Shown: positions 22,041-32,440, counted from the stretch's first letter. The stretch is 64,000 bases of DNA from Gonocerus acuteangulatus (GCA_946811695.1 OX328128.1:73694164-73758163); one strand, 5' to 3'. Made by a program: numbers and translations. Notes: a model not told the origin generated them from the letters alone.

Positions 22041-22685
22041 TGTTGGGGTTAATTAATTGTCTGTATATTGGTCAGAAGGTCCCAACAAAGAATAAATAAA
22101 TAATGGGCGTGTTCATAAAATAATAAATATATTCCTCTTGAATAAATAAAATAATAAAATTAAACTTCAATAAATAAATAAAATGACACTGTCAATTAAT
22201 AATTGAAATAAATAATTGTTCATAAATAAAAAGTGTTCATAAATTAGAATCATAGTTATCGGAGTTCAATAGTACGGTATGACGTCACTGGAGATGATGT
22301 GCGGATCTCCATGCGGAGAGTTGGTAGCCGGGAGCTTGGATCTCGCTGGTACTGCTTGACTTGAGAAGGTAACCTAGGGTTATCGCAAGCTGCCTTAAAT
22401 CTAGTAAAAAGTTCAGTACTTGCGGATAAATCCTAGTGCACCGAGATGTTGGGCTGGTTTTGGTGCATCTCTCGGAGCAGGCAGCAGGATACAAATTGCT
22501 AGGAGAACGACACTTGGCTTAATCTGCTGAGATGCCGAATCCTCCGGTTATCTGCTCACTATCTGGATACTAACTCACAAAACTCTAACGGTAAAAATTA
22601 TTCCCGCGGGAAAGCTCCATTAAAACTTTAGTGCAGCGGGCTTTTCTCCCGCGGAAAAATATGATTTAAAACAAGCTCCGCTACA
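22041..22685 (-). repeat. gypsy 5' LTR
   Basis: 645 bp. It is adjacent to the primer-binding site (22021-22038 on the minus strand). It should contain the promoter of the element. Confidence 0.95.
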
Positions 22686-22689
22686 GTGC

Positions 22690-23611
22690 TAAAAAATATT
22701 CGAAGATGAAAGAAAATATCTTTTAAGAGTAAAGATTATTGAAGAGGCTCTTAGGACCTAAGCCGGGAAGAGCAGACGGCTGACCTAAATGGAAAAGAAA
22801 TTGTGATGGAGGGGCATAACCAACCCCCCCACTCTAATGGGGTTGGCATAAATTAATAATCTAAACAGATTTATAAGAAAATTCTTCTTTAATTAGTCTA
22901 TCCGCTGTAATAGCTTGATTTAAAAACTTAATAAATTATTTAGAATAATTTCTTAGGCTCTAGATCGGCGTTGTTAACGAATTCCCAGCGCAGTTCTGTT
23001 TTGTAGCGATTGAAAGGTTGAAGTTAACTCTTTTCCGACCTGATGAAAGAAAGTAAACCCGCTTATGGCGTCAACCTGTTGACACAAACTGGAAGGGTTG
23101 AGAGGAAATGTTAACAGTAGATATGTACCCATTTCTATGTATATATGCATGCTCATGTATATACATACACATACAAAACATAGAATGTGCCCCTACAGTA
23201 ACCCTGTAATGAAGCCATTAAATTGTGTGCTGCATCATTCATTAAGACTTGGTGAATTAAAGTATTTTATCGTCGCTAATTGCCACAAAGCAGAAGCGCC
23301 ATAAAATAAATAATTTTTTTTATTGTACAAAAATGTATTTTTTTTTTATAATTTACAGAAAATTGTATCAAATCATATAAACCGCATAAACTAAAAGCTG
23401 AAATAATTTTTTATGTATAAATTTTTAACTTCAATGGTTTTTTAATGTATCAATTGATTTGAATGTAAGGCATGCTTCCTTAAAATATTCATTAAAACCT
23501 GAATTATGTATATCAAAAAGTTATTTTTCTGAAATTTGACAATTTTTGTAATTTTTTTAAATAATTTTTCTACCTTCTTTAAGGAATTGACACCCGTGTA
23601 TAATGTGATGT

Positions 23612-23612
<1 letters not shown>
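22690..23612. other. unassigned AT-rich stretch
   Basis: Starts with a C-run hairpin (AACCCCCCCACTCTAATGGGG near 22823). The rest shows no gene or repeat copy. Confidence 0.4.

Positions 23613-23661
<49 letters not shown>
23613..23661. repeat. poly(T) tract of 49 bases
   Basis: Uninterrupted T run, likely the A-tail of an unidentified minus-strand retro-insertion. Confidence 0.9.
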
Positions 23662-23662
<1 letters not shown>

Positions 23663-23816
23663 TGTTACGTTGTCATAACTGGGTCATGGGCATGATGAGC
23701 TGTTCATAGAATGCGTTTATAGTCCCTTGTCCAGTTATTTATTGTGTTGTGTAGAATTCAGTATATTTATGTATTCTTGCTAAGTGATGTTTTATGTTTG
23801 TTATACATGACAAAAA

Positions 23817-23869
23817 TGCACGTCCTTTTATTGGGGTTTGCCATAGTGTTGCCAGTTTTATACACACAC

Positions 23870-23918
<49 letters not shown>

Positions 23919-23955
23919 AAACTGGCAACACTATGGCAAACACCAATAAAAGGAC

Positions 23956-24016
<61 letters not shown>

Positions 24017-24290
24017 GTTGTAGATGCTAAGTTGAAAACTAAGATGTTCTAGGTATATAGTTGGTAACAGCTTATTCAGTCTTCAATATTTTTGTATTTT
24101 ATATTACATTTTTGTCGTGGAAACGTTTCGGCTATGAGCCATTTTCAATCCAATTGTCTGTATGATTTTTGCATTTTTTTTTTAATATATATATTATATT
24201 CTTGTATATTGTATTCTTGTGTGTATAAAACTGGCAACACTATGGCAAACCCCAATAAAAGGACGTGCATATATATATATATATATATAC
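23817..24290. repeat. TG/TA hairpin with arms of ~50 bp and a third direct copy
   Basis: The arm TGCACGTCCTTTTATTGGGG ... GTTTTATACACAC at 23817-23865 pairs with its inverse at 23915-23961 across a (CA)(TA)(TG)n core. (TA)n follows at 23961-24013. The same arm recurs at 24221-24270, again leading into TA repeats that abut the foldback element. The flanking block GTTGTAGATGCTAAGTTGAA recurs after the foldback at 26083. Confidence 0.8.
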
Positions 24291-26014
24291 AGGGTGTCCC
24301 GTAAATGTCTAGTCATATTGTGTGGGGTGATAGAAGCCCCTTAGGGGAACAAAAAATGTTCTATGACGATTTCCCGAATTCTCGCCCATAAGGGAGAAAA
24401 CGTCGTTTTATGGTTTTTTCGAGACAAACGTACTTTTTAGAAGAATAATCGTTGTAGCTCCGTCCCAGGTGGTTCTACTAAAAAGGGTGTGAAACCAATC
24501 GAAAGCTGAGTAAATTTACTATAAGACTAGTTGGGAGTAAACGTAAAAATGAATGAATGTAAGTATGTATATCTTACCAAAAGAAGGCAATTCTAAATTT
24601 CCTGACATTTTATTGATATTTCTTTCCAGCGTTACTCCTCAATAAGCAGGATCTGAGATTTCCGGGTTTCAGAAAAACTTCCCCATTTAACCAGCTTTCC
24701 ATTCATGTATCACAACCCTGTGTTATTGAAGTATTTGAACGATTTAAGAACAAAAGTTTTAAAAAAAACATGGATCTGTGAAAAGAAAATTATATTTTTT
24801 TCTTCAATTTATTCAAAAAGCTGAAGGAAATATTTTTTTTATAAATGTTTACATAAATATTAAGTAAATATTTACTTAAAAGAATAAAAAAAATTACTTC
24901 CACGGATATAAAAAAAAATCTTAAAACAGTAAATAAATAAAATACACATTTATTTTGAATTTATTAATTCAGGTAACTAATACTGGGTCCAGGAGGCGGC
25001 CATTAAGGAACCCCAACCATACATTAACCTCAAAAATTACTATTTTTACCTATATCACGCATTTGAACACATTTTTACAGGACTATGTACATATTATTTA
25101 TGAGGGATAGAATTTTTAATTACCACAACAAAAACGCATGGGCTCAGAATCCCAGTGAGTTTCACAAGCGTAGCCATCAGTATTAATTTAAGGTAAAGCA
25201 TTCGTTTTCTAAATATAAGTACCTGTAAAAATGTGTTCAAATGTATGATCTAGGTAGAAATAATAATTTTTGAGGTTAATGTATGGTTGGGGTTCCTTAA
25301 TGGCCGCCTCCTGGACCCAGTATTAGTTACCTGAATTAACAAATTCAAAATAAATATGTATTTTATTTATTTACTGTTTTAGGAATTTTTTTTTATATTC
25401 GTGGGAGTAATTTTTTTTTATTGTTTTAAGTAAATATTTACTTAATATTTATGTAAACATTTATAAAAATAAATATTTCCCTTCAGCTTTTTGAATAAAT
25501 TGAAGAAAAAAATATAATTTTCTTTTCACAGATCCATGTTTTTTTTTAAACTTTTGTACTTAAACCGTTCAAATACTTCAATAACACAGGGTTGTGATAC
25601 ATGAATGGAAAGCTGGTTAAATGAGGAAGTTTTTCTGAAACCCGGAAATCTCAGATCCTGCCCATTAAGGAGTAACGCTGGAAAGAAATATCAATAAAAT
25701 GTCAGGAAATTTAGAATTGCCTTCTTTTGGTAAGATATAAATACTTACATTCATTCATTTTTACGTTTACTCCCAACTAGTCTTATAGTAAATTTACTCA
25801 GCTTTCGATTGGTTTCACTTCCTTTCTAGTAGTACCACCTGGGACTGAGCTACAACGATTATGTTTCTAAAAACCACGTTTGTCTCGATAAAACAATAAA
25901 ACGACGTTTTCTCCCTTATGGGCGAGAATTCGGGAAATCGTCAAAGAACATTTTTTGTTCCCCTAATGGTCCTCTATCACCCCTCTCAATATGACTAGAC
26001 ATTTACGGGACACC

Positions 26015-26018
<4 letters not shown>
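24289..26018. mobile_element. 1.73-kb foldback element (long inverted repeats)
   Basis: The left terminus ACAGGGTGTCCCGTAAATGT and its reverse complement at 25999-26018 begin arms of roughly 790 bp that match almost throughout (for example TGGGTCCAGGAGGCGGCCAT at 24992 and its inverse near 25300). They surround a ~145-bp centre (about 25085-25225). It is flanked by TA on both sides, fitting TA insertion of a Tc1/mariner-type MITE. There is no coding capacity. It could extrude as a giant hairpin or yield dsRNA if transcribed. Confidence 0.9.

Positions 26019-26082
<64 letters not shown>
26018..26082. repeat. (TA)n array at foldback end
   Basis: About 62 bp of TA begins within the CACCCTGTA terminus. 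Confidence 0.95.
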
Positions 26083-26087
<5 letters not shown>

Positions 26088-26642
26088 AGATCCTAAGTTG
26101 AAAACTAAGATGTTCTAGGTAGATGGTAACAGCTTATTATTATATTATTATAATAATAATATTAATAATATTATATTATTATTATTATTAATAATAAACT
26201 AAAAAATATCAAATTAATAATTAATAGTCTGAAGATTATAATATATACATATATAAAAATAATGCAAAATCATACAGACAATTAGATTGAAAATGGCTTA
26301 TAGCCGAAACGTTTCCACGACAAAAATGTAATTAAAATATAAAATAATTGAAGACTTAATAAGCTGTTACCAACTATACACATGTGTGTGTGTGTGTGTG
26401 TGTGAGTTTGTGTGTTTGTGTAATTAATATTCTCCCTGCTCACTACCTATTTCAACCCGTTTCATGGATCAAAGACACCGAACCCACATGTACAAAAAAT
26501 CTGTCCATCTATACGACCACCAACATTTTGTCGGCTACAGGTTCAGCTCTGGCTAATGGGTACATTTGAAAATTTGTAAATTCTAAGAATGCATCATTTG
26601 AATAATAGGCTTTGAATTTCAAACAAAGTAATGAGTATAATC

Positions 26643-27155
26643 CTTAGAAGTAGATTCCTCTCAAAGAAGACCAAGCTAAGTATATACAAGACCCTCGTAA
26701 GGCCAGTTATTTCATATGGCTCAGAGGCTTGGGCAATGACCAAAAGTGATGAGAGGATGCTTAGTGTGTTTGAGCGAGGAGTCCTCAGGAGGATCTACGG
26801 CCCAGTAAAGATAGGTGAAGTGTGGAGAAGAAGGAAAAATAGGGAACTCAGCACTCTATTTGCCGACCTCGACATTGTTACCTTCATCAAGCTTGGAAGG
26901 CTAAGGTGGGCAGGGCATGTAGCCAGAATGGATGACACGGAAATACCTAAAAAAGTTATGACTGAGGACCTGCACTCCACAAGACGAGTAGGAAGGCCGA
27001 GGATCAGATGGCTGGACAGCGTATCCAACGATGCCAGAACTCTGCTTGGCGTTAGGAACTGGAGAGCTGCAGCAGAAGACAGAGCCGACTGGCGGAGGCT
27101 CTTAGAGGAGGCCCAGTCTCGGTGACGGGACGTCGTGGCACATATGATGATGATG
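26643..27155 (+). mobile_element. 5'-truncated RTE-type LINE with perfect 13-bp TSD
   Basis: AATGAGTATAATC at 26630-26642 is repeated exactly at 27156-27168. The insert carries the last ~160 codons of an RTE-like reverse transcriptase ORF: LSKKTKLSIYKTLVRPVISY, GSEAWAMTKSDERMLSVFER, RRIYGP, LRWAGHVARMDD, RRVGRPRIRWLD, RAAAEDRADWRRLLEEAQSR. It ends with a stop and a GATGATGATGA tail, the usual RTE 3' end. The apparent start codon lies in the target duplication and is not genuine. The uninterrupted frame and perfect TSD suggest a young insertion. Confidence 0.9.
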
Positions 27156-27168
27156 AATGAGTATAATC

Positions 27169-27689
27169 AAAGTATATATTGAGTAATTGAAAAAGACAAG
27201 CTAGGAGTAAAATCTTCAAGTACAACAGAATTGATGGATGTTTGAGGAAGATAAAAATTGAGGGAGTAAGCAATTTCTGTTTCTTCAATCAGTAATAAAT
27301 TGGTATATCAGCTATTCATTTTTAAAGGAAATTTATTAGAATTTCGAATAGGCCACCTTCCACCTACTAGGACATTTTAACCGTTTTCCGGGAGGTTTTA
27401 AAAAATACCAGAGCAAGCATGTGGTCCAGTTGGTACCATGCAATTGGTAGGTACTCTTCTTAGCCAGTTCTTTCGTGTTCTCATGTATGTTGAATCCTAA
27501 GCATTTTAAGTATAGAGAAAATTGTAAATATTTTAGTGTAAAATGGTGAGTTTTAAGGTTACTCTGGACACCTAGTAGACCAGGGTAAATCTAGAAGACA
27601 TTTTTCGATGTTATAGGCACTTTTTACACTTCCTCACTAAAACAAAATTTCTGCTGAAGCCCCCTCAGCCGCCCCCCCCTTATATACAC
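27169..27689. other. unassigned stretch
   Basis: No gene recognised between the RTE insertion and the SINE. Confidence 0.4.
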
Positions 27690-27870
27690 CCATGGTGACC
27701 ACTTAACACTGATGGCCAAGGGTCCGGGGCCCGATTCCCACTAGGGGTAGTTTTTCTTTAGAAAAATGAAAAGGCATCAACCCGATCCTGGCTAGAAAAG
27801 GGTAGTTACCTATAGATAACCCGTCCTAAAATTCTTTGTTAATAATCATTGACGTTAAAATTCAACGTGT
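27690..27870 (+). mobile_element. tRNA-derived SINE, family A
   Basis: The head has a B-box-like GGGCCCGATTCCCACTAGGG. The body has AAAAGGCATCAACCCGATCC, GGCTAGAAAAGGGTAGTTAC and TAGATAACCCGTCCTAAAAT. The 3' end is TAATAATCATTGACGTTAAA. Confidence 0.8.
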
Positions 27871-27896
27871 GTACTTGATATACTAAAACAAGTTAT

Positions 27897-28143
27897 GAAT
27901 TCGCTCGACTTGGGATTAGCCATTCAAAACTTACTCACGAGTACCTCATGTCAACACAAGAGGGACCTTTATGTGAAATTTGTAATACTGAACTGACTAT
28001 AAAACATATTCTAACAGACTGCATACGACGACAAGACTTAACCATACCATTCAACATGTGTGAACTTCTCGCTGAAGGTAGCCAGTACATAGACAGTATC
28101 TTGACTTATTCACCAAATACAGGATTATACGATCTCATATAAG
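27897..28143 (+). pseudogene. RNase H-bearing LINE C-terminus
   Basis: An open frame of about 80 residues reads RLGISHSKLTHEYLMSTQEG then PLCEICNTELTIKHILTDC and a tail to GLYDLI-stop. RLxIGHxxLTHxYL followed by C-x2-C-x9-H-x4-C is the C-terminal signature of I/jockey-like LINEs that carry RNase H. The same signature is on the minus strand at 38266-38484 and 31805-31988. It is 5'-truncated, and coding upstream is not visible. Confidence 0.7.
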
Positions 28144-28576
28144 GGTCCCGAAGACAGGTTAATGAACTCAATTTTTATTCCATGAATAAGTTATTATTCA
28201 TTGTAGTTTAAAATTGAAATTTATTTTAATAATTTTATTCTTAATAATATTTTAATTGTAAACAAATACAATTATCACTTTATCCCTGCTTTCTTAGAAG
28301 ACTTACCTTAGTGAGCTTATTGTACACGAAACGAAGCACTTACAATAAAATAAAATAATAATAAATCAAGTTAAAATACAAAGCAAATTATCATAAATTT
28401 AAGACCAACTAAAAACTTACTTTCAATACCTTTCATACAATAGAGTCGATCATTTAATTTATAATTCTAAGTTGCCAGGAACATTTTTAATTGTTTCCCG
28501 ACGACGGTTATCTGTCCTGGGCCTAACGATGTCTGTGTATAACGATAGAAATTTATGCGACAAATGATGATATCGT
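28144..28576. other. stretch upstream of candidate exon B
   Basis: AT-rich with no recognised repeat. It may hold regulatory sequence for candidate exon B. Confidence 0.3.
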
Positions 28577-28585
28577 TATAAAAAG
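28577..28585 (+). promoter_or_regulatory. possible TATA box for candidate exon B
   Basis: TATAAAAAG is followed within 100-320 bases by an unusually CpG-rich tract (about 28780-28900) before the start codon. The combination is suggestive of a promoter and 5' leader, but no initiator was identified with confidence. Confidence 0.3.
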
Positions 28586-28895
28586 AATCCTCCATACATC
28601 CTTTCCTGTGTTAGAAAGGGGATATTCTGAGAGTAAGCGTAAAATCAATATGGTATTCCCTTTTTATTATGTCAGAAATGACATTACTACCTCACTGGAA
28701 TCCACTTTAGCTTATAGGCGTGCATCACGCATTCCAAAGAGCAACACACTGAGAACAGCTGTTGAAACAGGTGTGCGTTCCTCTATGGGCCACGCCCCTT
28801 CTGCCTTCGGCCGAAGTCGGCTCTCTCCGCCTCCATTCGGCGCCCAATCCGCCCCACCTCGCTCAGTAGCCAGCAGAACGCCTTCGAGTGAACAT

Positions 28896-28952
28896 ATGGC
28901 TAAATCCAAGGAGAAAAAGAGAGTTACACTTGTCAGCCCAAAGGACACAGAG
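28896..28952 (+). CDS. candidate alternative first exon (B) of DPP-like gene
   Basis: Seen: ATG then 19 codons, MAKSKEKKRVTLVSPKDTE, ending at GAG|GTGAAAG, a donor in phase 0. The frame is open upstream to at least 28650, where an ATG with A at -3 would add 82 residues (MVFPFYYVRNDITT...). A further in-frame ATG lies near 28782. The 28780-28900 segment is GC-rich in an AT-rich region, as expected of a promoter-proximal leader. Inference: spliced to 54722 this gives a short basic cytoplasmic tail ending DTE, followed by ELVPVGEVERNWRG and the signal anchor. The intron would be 25.8 kb. The true start among the three ATGs is undecided. A chance frame remains possible. Confidence 0.45.
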
Positions 28953-29836
28953 GTGAAAGAATCAAGAGAAAATAAAACCCCACTGGATATATAACCTCAT
29001 TTGATGTTGTGTGCATTGTCGTCGCCTGCATTTTGGTGTTGTTTGTTTAGTGCATGTTGTTTTTTGTTGTCGTGAAGTTCCGAAAGCCCCTAAATCACAT
29101 AGGCCTTGTAGTTAAGACGTAACGCGTTTGCTTTTTGTCCCCAAAAAAGTATTGCGCTTTTTGCCCGGAAAATATGGATATAAACGCAATAGCAATTATC
29201 AAAACATAACCTGCGTTTTGTGTGCTTCTGAAACCCCCAGTGCACAAAATTGATAGCATGCTTGATCTGTTTTTGTATAGGTTTCCTTGATTTTTCATCA
29301 CTAACTGTAAACTGTTGTTATTATACAAGAAAAATGTAGACAGTGCAGCAAACTGCTACAAGACATATACTTACAGACTACCGAGTACCAAAACATTTAC
29401 ACATACATGCTCACAGATCTTTCATTTTTTTTTTTTTGAACGGATGGTAGCCATAACTTGGACTGTGGATATTTAAGCACTTACACACTGGACATATGCT
29501 TATTTATTTATTTTTCTTAAAATTGACTTTTATTTTCCTGTCAGTTTTCATTTCTTATTGTTTTAATTACAATTTATTATTTTAAATACTTATTATGAAT
29601 ATGACGTGTATATGGAATTAAGTACGTGTGGTGTAATAGGAACGTGTCCAATTAAAATCCTAAGTAGCCAAGCACCTTTTTCCCGCGTACAAATCCAAAT
29701 AAGTATAACCAGAAATTAACGTAAATACTTTTGCTAATTCATATTTGTAACGAACAGCTGGATGACCTTTTTTACTTCATTGTATTGTTGAGTAAACCCC
29801 AACTTAATGAACCTATTTGTTTTGTACATCATATAT
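28953..29836. other. unassigned stretch
   Basis: Would be the start of the large DPP-like intron. No gene or repeat recognised. Confidence 0.35.
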
Positions 29837-29941
29837 TACTCATTTGTTTGACGAGTTTTGTTGCAAGGACAAACACGTCCAATTGTTTGTTATAGGAATG
29901 CTATGTATAGAGTTTCGTGGTGAAAACACTAAAATTGTGGC

Positions 29942-29988
<47 letters not shown>

Positions 29989-30215
29989 TTAATAAATTTA
30001 AAATATTTTTATTGTCTTTGCGATTATGTTTCTATGGCTTCTCATACATCATTTTTTCAACTTAGAAATTAAAATTTTTGTTTTAACATTTTTCTTTCCA
30101 ATGAAGGGCCGTTTTTAATGAGCGAAGTAGCAAGAGCGCGTTATTGGGGCAGAAAATTGCAAATTGGCTTCATAAATTTATTTAGTGTTTTTAATACGTT
30201 CAATATTTTTTTTTA

Positions 30216-30286
<71 letters not shown>

Positions 30287-30416
30287 CATATATATCGGCC
30301 ACAGTTTTAGGTTTTTCACCACGAAACTTTATATATAGCATTCATATAACAAGGAATTGGTCGTTTGTCCTTGCAACAAAACTTGGTAGATAACGTGCCA
30401 AACAACTGACTAACAC
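29837..30416. repeat. inverted repeat with (TA)n-flanked arms
   Basis: 29837-29947 (CATTTGTTTGACGAGTTTTG ... AAAATTGTGGCCGATATA) recurs inverted at about 30288-30416 (TATATCGGCCACAGTTTTAG ... AAACAACTGACTAACAC). Arms are about 115 bp. Between them lie (TA)n at 29945-29981, unique sequence, and (CA)n(TA)n at 30217-30290. A small foldback element is likely. Confidence 0.75.
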
Positions 30417-30420
30417 ATTT

Positions 30421-30423
<3 letters not shown>

Positions 30424-30483
<60 letters not shown>
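30424..30483. repeat. (TA)n array
   Basis: 60 bp of TA following the inverted arm. Confidence 0.95.
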
Positions 30484-30485
<2 letters not shown>

Positions 30486-31080
30486 CATTTTCTAAATTAC
30501 GATTTTTGGGAGGGATTATCTACAATTTACTTTCGGAGTACTGAAAATACGATCCTATTAAAATTAAATTAAACTTAAACTATTATTTATCAAAACTGTT
30601 CACGATTAAAACGAAAAAAATAATTATTGTCTATTCCTGTATCATAAACAGTATTCAATCAATTTATATTCTCTTTATTGTTGCATGACCTCATGATTAA
30701 ATCAGAAAGTGCTGACTAGAAACTCTCGTTTCAGAAATAAATTATTACGAAAATAACGGTGGCTCAATTTTTTTTATATCTAGGGACACGACAGTGCGCC
30801 AGGCCAAGCAGTGTGTACATTACACTAAGTGTTAGAGCCGATTTTTACCCTCTCATAAGTTTAAACTAGTTAAAGATGTATTCATGAAAGATTTCGCAGG
30901 TATTCTACTAATAGATGTGGGTAAAATTGAAAAGTTTCATAATTCTACATTGAATAGTTTCTGATATATAGGCGACGGAAAATTTATACTACTAACTCAC
31001 TGACTGACTTTCTTATCAAAATTATTAGGCACTTCCAAAAAAGCTTGAGACGTTTGCAGGATGATAAACAAAAAAAAATC
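30484..31080. other. repeat debris, no gene
   Basis: 30700-30775 resembles the AAGTGCCGACTAGAAAATTT...CGTTTCAG block of the hairpin-headed repeat. The rest is unassigned. Confidence 0.4.
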
Positions 31081-31560
31081 AGTCCCGTAACAGGCTGCGA
31101 GGGCCCTGAGGGACAAATACTGTAGAGGTATTTGATTAATGACCATACGACGCACTAGGGAGATAGGGTGGTCAGTACTATGTTCCGGCCGCCGGATAGT
31201 ACCCTTCGACTGCTAGGGCCTTTAACACCAAACATTTTCGGATCGATTAATAAAATATTTTATTCGACTCCTTTCTTAACTCCATACATTCTATGAATAT
31301 TGAACTTTATTCAACGACTATTTTTCCACTTTTCTCGAAAACGGTTAAAGATATCGCATTAAAAATGGTGTAAAGATATTTTTTTCGCGAAAATTTCGCT
31401 CCAAAAACCATTTTCCGGTGGACAGAGTCAGTCCCGTAACAGGCCACGAGGGCCCAAAGGCGAATATACTGTAGAGGTATGTGATTCTTGACCATACAGA
31501 ACACTAGGGAGATAGTGTGATCAGCACTATGCTCAGGCCTCATGATTTTCCCCTTTACAG
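31081..31560 (+). repeat. two diverged direct repeats of ~120 bp
   Basis: CAGTCCCGTAACAGGCTGCG ... AGTACTATGTTCCGG at 31080-31190 recurs as CAGTCCCGTAACAGGCCACG ... AGCACTATGCTCAGG at 31427-31540. They may be two SINE-like insertions. A frame across the second copy has no motif. Confidence 0.65.
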
Positions 31561-31599
31561 GTACCAATTAATTAAATAATTAATTAAAGGCTGGGTGGG

Positions 31600-31745
31600 C
31601 CTAGAGACGATCTGAGACACCAAATCCAACCCTCGAAAGACGATACTAGAACGTAAAAATCGTTAGTGCGTGCTCGGGTTTAGAACCTGAGTCCTCCAGA
31701 TCATTAGTCGAGTGCCTTATCCTCGAAAAGAGTCATTGGCAGGTC
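31600..31745 (-). mobile_element. tRNA-derived SINE head, family C
   Basis: On the minus strand GAGGATAAGGCACTCGACTA (A-box-like) and GGACTCAGGTTCTAAACCCG (B-box-like) are spaced as in a tRNA with a family-specific body after them. No matching copy was found elsewhere in the window. Confidence 0.5.
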
Positions 31746-31804
31746 AATGAATTATTTACACTGGTAATTTTATTATTGCACAAAAGTCAATTATTTTTTG
31801 TGTT

Positions 31805-31997
31805 ATGTCGAGGTTGTCCATTAGTGCCTCTTTCAGGGTCTTTGGTATTCCGTGGGCTTCTCTTTCTTTATGAAAACAGGACAGCGGAGGAGAATATGTT
31901 CGACGGTTATGATGTCCTGGCAAGTGTCGCAAATCGGTGGGTGTAAGTGCTTGTGGGTCAATTTAATGTGCCCAATACGCAGTCTTGTTAACTATTA

Positions 31998-32039
<42 letters not shown>

Positions 32040-32207
32040 TGACATTGATTTGGCTGGACGCTGGTGGTACTGCATCCAAATAGGAAAACCAACAAACTCC
32101 AAGGTCTCCACCACAAATGAGACCTTTCATTTGTGGTGGAGACCTTGGAGTTTGTTGGTTTTCCTATTTGGATGCAGTACCACCAGCGTCCAGCCAAGTC
32201 AATGTCA

Positions 32208-32267
<60 letters not shown>

Positions 32268-32440
32268 GTTAATCGAGTAGCCCTTTGTCCAGTGCCTAAC
32301 GCGGCGGTCCTCGTGCGGGCTGGACTTGATTCATCTATTGGCCCTCTGAATGAGTTATTTATTACAGCGTGGATGTTTAGAAAGCCACTAGTTACTCAGA
32401 TGCTGATGTGTCGTGTAAAAAAAGGTAATTTTATTGATAA
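31805..32440 (-). pseudogene. RNase H-bearing LINE C-terminus split by a MITE
   Basis: On the minus strand the downstream part (31805-31988) reads TRLRIGHIKLTHKHL, PPICDTCQDIITVEHILLRC then PVFIKK, the typical zinc-type end of an I/jockey-like LINE with RNase H. The upstream part (32269-32440) carries frames leading to GQRATRL. The two parts meet in frame at the LTRLRIGH motif once the 31989-32268 insertion is disregarded. Stops occur after PTEYQRP, so the LINE was already a relic or 3' degraded. Confidence 0.7.
31989..32268. mobile_element. perfect-hairpin (TA)n MITE inserted in LINE
   Basis: Two ~85-bp arms (from CTTGACATTGATTTGGCTGG to CACCACAAATGA and back) meet around a spacer of only about seven bases near 32122. 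Each arm is flanked by (TA)n (31997-32038 and 32210-32264). The outer edges are TATTATATA-type inverted repeats, and TTAAC is present at both borders. It is the most compact foldback in the window. Confidence 0.85.

Larger units (their letters stand above)
17370..22685 (-). mobile_element. complete Ty3/gypsy LTR retrotransposon, 5316 bp
   Basis: Two 645-bp LTRs begin TGTTGGGG and end TACA as read on the plus strand, bounded by a 4-bp duplication GTGC at 17366-17369 and 22686-22689. Coding runs on the minus strand, so the 5' LTR is the one at 22041-22685. A primer-binding site beginning TGGTGACCCCGATAGTG follows two bases inside it. A polypurine tract AGGGGGGGAGTGC abuts the 3' LTR. Domain order is gag, protease, RT, RNase H, integrase, which defines Ty3/gypsy. 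There is no envelope ORF. By eye I find one mismatch between the LTRs (17784 vs 22455 region, GGATC vs GCATC), so insertion was recent. Confidence 0.95.

Noticed and set aside
22285..22494. 69-aa frame repeated at 17614
   Set aside because: Both copies lie in the gypsy LTRs. It is present twice only because the LTRs are identical.
28608..28895. Treating the whole 128-aa frame from 28608 as coding
   Set aside because: The first codon is GTG, not ATG, and the frame past 28952 reads beyond a likely splice donor. Only the segment ending at 28952 is proposed, with the start undecided.
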